Assembly: GCF_008298015.1 (NCBI RefSeq)
Contig: NZ_VTPX01000009.1
Location: forward strand, 62,001 to 126,000
Source of the DNA: Salinicola corii
GTDB taxonomy: Bacteria; Pseudomonadota; Gammaproteobacteria; Pseudomonadales; Halomonadaceae
Direction of reading: 5' to 3'
DNA: 64,000 bases
Made by a program: the position numbers and the translations under genes. Under the pieces are notes generated by a model, which saw only the letters and a program-made list of their open reading frames with translations, had not been told where the DNA came from and made no database searches. This document shows positions 61,497 through 64,000 of the stretch, piece after piece; the stretch's first letter is position 1, and each line of letters starts with the position of its first letter.

Positions 61497-63008
61497 ATGT
61501 GCGGTATCGTAGGCCTCATGGCCAATGAAGCGGTCAATCAGTTGATCTATGACGCATTGACGGTTTTGCAGCACCGCGGACAGGACGCCGCCGGCATGAT
61601 GACCTGGGATGAGGGTCGCTTTCTGCTGCGCAAGAACAACGGGCTGGTGCGCGACGTGTTTCATACGCGCCACATGAAGCGTCTGCAGGGCCACCTGGGG
61701 ATCGGCCATGTGCGCTACCCGACCGCGGGCTCCGCGAGCGAGGCCGAGTCCCAGCCGTTCTACGTCAATTCTCCCTACGGCATCACCTTGGCCCACAACG
61801 GTAACCTGACCAACTCCGAACAGCTCAAGCAGGAGTTGTTCTCCTCCGACCTACGTCACATCAACACCAGCTCCGATTCCGAGGTGTTGCTCAACGTGTT
61901 TGCCCACGAATTGGGCAAACAGGGGCTGTATCTCACCCCGGAAGACATCTTCGATGCGTTGCGCCGTGTCCATCGTCGTTGTAGTGGCGGTTACGCGGCG
62001 GTCGCCATCATCAACGGTTTCGGTCTCGTGGCATTCCGCGACCCCCATGGCATCCGTCCCGTGGTCTACGGCACGCGCCAGACCGCCGAGGGACAGGAGG
62101 TGATGATCGCCTCCGAGTCCGTGGCGCTCGACGTCGCCGGCTTCGAACTGGTACGCGACCTGGCGCCGGGCGAGGCGATCTTCGTCGACATGGACAAGAA
62201 CATCCACACGCAGCAGTGTGCCGACAAGCCGCGGCTGACGCCGTGCATCTTCGAGCACGTCTACCTGGCGCGTCCCGACTCCATGCTCGACGGTGCCTAC
62301 GTCTACGGCACCCGGATGCAGATGGGCCGCAAGCTGGGCGACCGCATCCAGCGTGAGTGGCCTGATCACGATATCGATGTGGTGATTCCGATTCCGGATA
62401 CCTCCCGGACCACGGCGCTGGAATTGGCCCAGCACATCGGGGTGACCTTTCGTGAAGGCTTCATGAAGAACCGCTACATCGGGCGGACGTTCATCATGCC
62501 GGGCCAGACCCAGCGCAAGAAATCGGTTCGCCAGAAGCTCAACGCCATCGCCAGCGAGTTCGAGGGCAAGAACGTGTTGCTGGTGGATGACTCCATCGTG
62601 CGTGGGACGACCTGCAAGCAGATCATCCAGATGGCGCGCGACGCCGGCGCCAACAAGGTCTACTTCGCTTCCGCCGCACCGGCGGTGCGCTATCCCAACG
62701 TCTACGGCATCGATATGCCGGTGGCCACCGAACTGGTCGCCCATGGTCGCACCGATGCCGAGGTGAGCGAACTGATTGGCGCCGACAAGCTGATCTATCA
62801 GGATCTGGAGGACCTCAAGTCCGCCTGTCGCGAAGTCAATCCGGCACTGGACGATTTCGATTGTTCCGTCTTCGACGGCAGTTACGTGACTGGCGATGTC
62901 GACGAGGCCTATTTCGCCGCGCTGGAGGCTTCTCGTAACGATGCCGCCAAGCAGCGCGAGAGCCTCAATGCTGTGGTCGACCTGCACAACGATATCGAGG
63001 ACGATTGA
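61497..63008 (+). CDS. purF: Amidophosphoribosyltransferase
   Basis: 503 residues (E. coli 505). First step of purine synthesis: PRPP plus glutamine gives phosphoribosylamine. The start MCGIVGLM exposes Cys1 as the glutaminase nucleophile after Met removal, so ATG 61497 is certain; no propeptide is present, as in the E. coli type without an Fe-S cluster. PRPP motif [18 protein letters not shown]. No PurR box is visible directly upstream; it is probably transcribed with cvpA. Confidence 0.98.
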   Translation: MCGIVGLMANEAVNQLIYDALTVLQHRGQDAAGMMTWDEGRFLLRKNNGLVRDVFHTRHMKRLQGHLGIGHVRYPTAGSASEAESQPFYVNSPYGITLAHNGNLTNSEQLKQELFSSDLRHINTSSDSEVLLNVFAHELGKQGLYLTPEDIFDALRRVHRRCSGGYAAVAIINGFGLVAFRDPHGIRPVVYGTRQTAEGQEVMIASESVALDVAGFELVRDLAPGEAIFVDMDKNIHTQQCADKPRLTPCIFEHVYLARPDSMLDGAYVYGTRMQMGRKLGDRIQREWPDHDIDVVIPIPDTSRTTALELAQHIGVTFREGFMKNRYIGRTFIMPGQTQRKKSVRQKLNAIASEFEGKNVLLVDDSIVRGTTCKQIIQMARDAGANKVYFASAAPAVRYPNVYGIDMPVATELVAHGRTDAEVSELIGADKLIYQDLEDLKSACREVNPALDDFDCSVFDGSYVTGDVDEAYFAALEASRNDAAKQRESLNAVVDLHNDIEDD

Positions 63009-63060
63009 ACCTTCCGGCCCGATGATCCGCTCATCGGGTCCTGCTTTCAGGAGCTGCAGG

Positions 63061-64000
63061 ATGAGTTTTGACGACGACCTCACACCGGGGTTGGAAACAT
63101 TAGGCCTGGAGACGCTGGCGATCCGCGCGGGGCACGAGCGTACCCACGAGCAGGAACACGGCGAGCCGATCTTTCCGACTTCCAGCTTCGTCTACGGCAG
63201 CGCTGCGGAAGCGGCGCGCAAGTTCAAGGGCGAGGAGCCCGGCAACGTCTACTCCCGCTTCACCAATCCCACGGTACGTACCTTCGAACGGCGTCTGGCG
63301 GCGCTCGAGGGCGGCGAGCGCTGCGTCGCCACCAGTTCCGGCATGGCGGCGATCCTCTCCACCGTGCTGGCACTGCTGGAAGCGGGCGACGAAGTCATCG
63401 TGTCACGCTCGGTGTTCGGCTCGACCATTGCCCTGTTCGACAAGTACCTCGCCAAGTTCGGCGTGGTACCGCGGTATGTCGAGCTCAACGATCTGGCACA
63501 GTGGGAAGCGGCGATCACGCCCCGGACCAGACTGCTCTTCGCGGAGACGCCGTCGAACCCGCTCAACGAGCTGGTCGACATCGCGGCACTGGCCGAGCTG
63601 GCCCACCGCCACGGTGCCTGGCTTGCGATCGACAACTGCTTCCTCACCCCGGCGCTCCAGCGGCCGCTGGAGCTGGGGGCGGACCTGGTCATCCACTCGG
63701 CGACCAAGTATCTCGACGGTCAGGGCCGGGCGATCGGCGGGGCGGTCGTGGGGCGGGACCAGGAGCTCGAGCAACTCTACGGCGTCGTTCGTACCTGCGG
63801 CCCTTGCATGAGCCCGTTCAACGCCTGGATCTTCCTCAAGGGGCTGGAGACACTCAGCCTACGGATGGAGGCGCATAGCCGCAACGCGCTGGCGTTCGCC
63901 GAGTGGCTGGAGTCGCAGCCGGCCATCGAGCGTGTCCACTACAGTGGGTTGGAGAGTCACCCGCAGCATGCGCTGGCCAGGCAGCAACAGCGGGGGTTCG
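63061..64000 (+). CDS. metZ: O-succinylhomoserine sulfhydrylase, 3' end cut by window
   Basis: 313 complete codons are in the window; the family has about 400. Cys/Met-metabolism PLP enzyme that makes homocysteine directly from O-succinylhomoserine and sulfide. PLP lysine K216 in HSATKYLDGQGR, preceded by AIDNCFLTPALQRP and SSGMAAILSTVLALLEAGD. The GQGR after the lysine site and the position behind purF match MetZ of Pseudomonas rather than MetB. ATG 63061 follows AGGAG with 7-base spacing. Confidence 0.93.
   Translation, partial: MSFDDDLTPGLETLGLETLAIRAGHERTHEQEHGEPIFPTSSFVYGSAAEAARKFKGEEPGNVYSRFTNPTVRTFERRLAALEGGERCVATSSGMAAILSTVLALLEAGDEVIVSRSVFGSTIALFDKYLAKFGVVPRYVELNDLAQWEAAITPRTRLLFAETPSNPLNELVDIAALAELAHRHGAWLAIDNCFLTPALQRPLELGADLVIHSATKYLDGQGRAIGGAVVGRDQELEQLYGVVRTCGPCMSPFNAWIFLKGLETLSLRMEAHSRNALAFAEWLESQPAIERVHYSGLESHPQHALARQQQRGF

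Noticed and set aside
1-64000. CRISPR arrays, insertion sequences, integrases, toxin-antitoxin or defence genes
   Set aside because: None was seen on either strand; the only repeats are the short tandem and palindromic ones listed.

Overview
The window is a GC-rich chromosomal segment of a gammaproteobacterium. The gene order leuC-leuD-methyltransferase-leuB-asd-fimV-truA-trpF-(trpB-trpA)-accD-folC-SPOR protein-cvpA-purF-metZ is the backbone known from Pseudomonas and its relatives. The trpBA insertion, the TRAP carrier and the general gene content point to a halophilic Halomonadaceae-type organism (Halomonas, Salinicola or Chromohalobacter). That assignment is inferred from gene order and protein character, not from a database search. 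No rRNA, tRNA, CRISPR array, insertion sequence or prophage was seen.

Left part (1-16981): the 5' part of endonuclease IV; a chemoreceptor relic behind a sigma-28-type promoter; a lipoprotein; a YjfB-type motility protein behind a second sigma-28-type promoter; a DUF1127 protein; an HpcH/HpaI aldolase with an orphan TctC-type binding protein; an IalB-like protein; an Lrp regulator divergent from leuA; a formate/nitrite-type channel; an MgtC protein; a Bcr/CflA exporter; a YegS lipid kinase; a deaminase strongly resembling yeast cytosine deaminase; a cold-shock protein; a TM2 protein; and the Slt transglycosylase.

Middle part (17281-28451): a DUF1232 protein; htpG behind a textbook sigma-32 promoter; a Bax-like glucosaminidase; SelO; the proton-translocating transhydrogenase pntAB; gpsA-sixA; and a LacI-family regulator that opens the next region.

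Accessory catabolic island (27411-37912): LacI regulator, talarate/galactarate dehydratase, glucarate dehydratase, TRAP transporter dctPQM, uronate dehydrogenase, FadR/GntR regulator and ketoglutarate semialdehyde dehydrogenase. Together these make most of an oxidative hexuronate/aldarate pathway to 2-oxoglutarate. The lactonase and the keto-deoxyglucarate dehydratase/decarboxylase are not in the window. FadR-type half-site pairs lie in front of three of its transcription segments, one directly beside a LacI-type operator.

Right part (38033-64000): an AEC permease, two overlapping alpha/beta hydrolases with a patatin, an Smr protein, prmB-aroC, a LysR regulator divergent from leuCD-methyltransferase-leuB, and then the conserved housekeeping run from asd to metZ, which is cut by the window end. 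Two long imperfect inverted repeats (29772-29897 and 42086-42189) look like dispersed intergenic elements.
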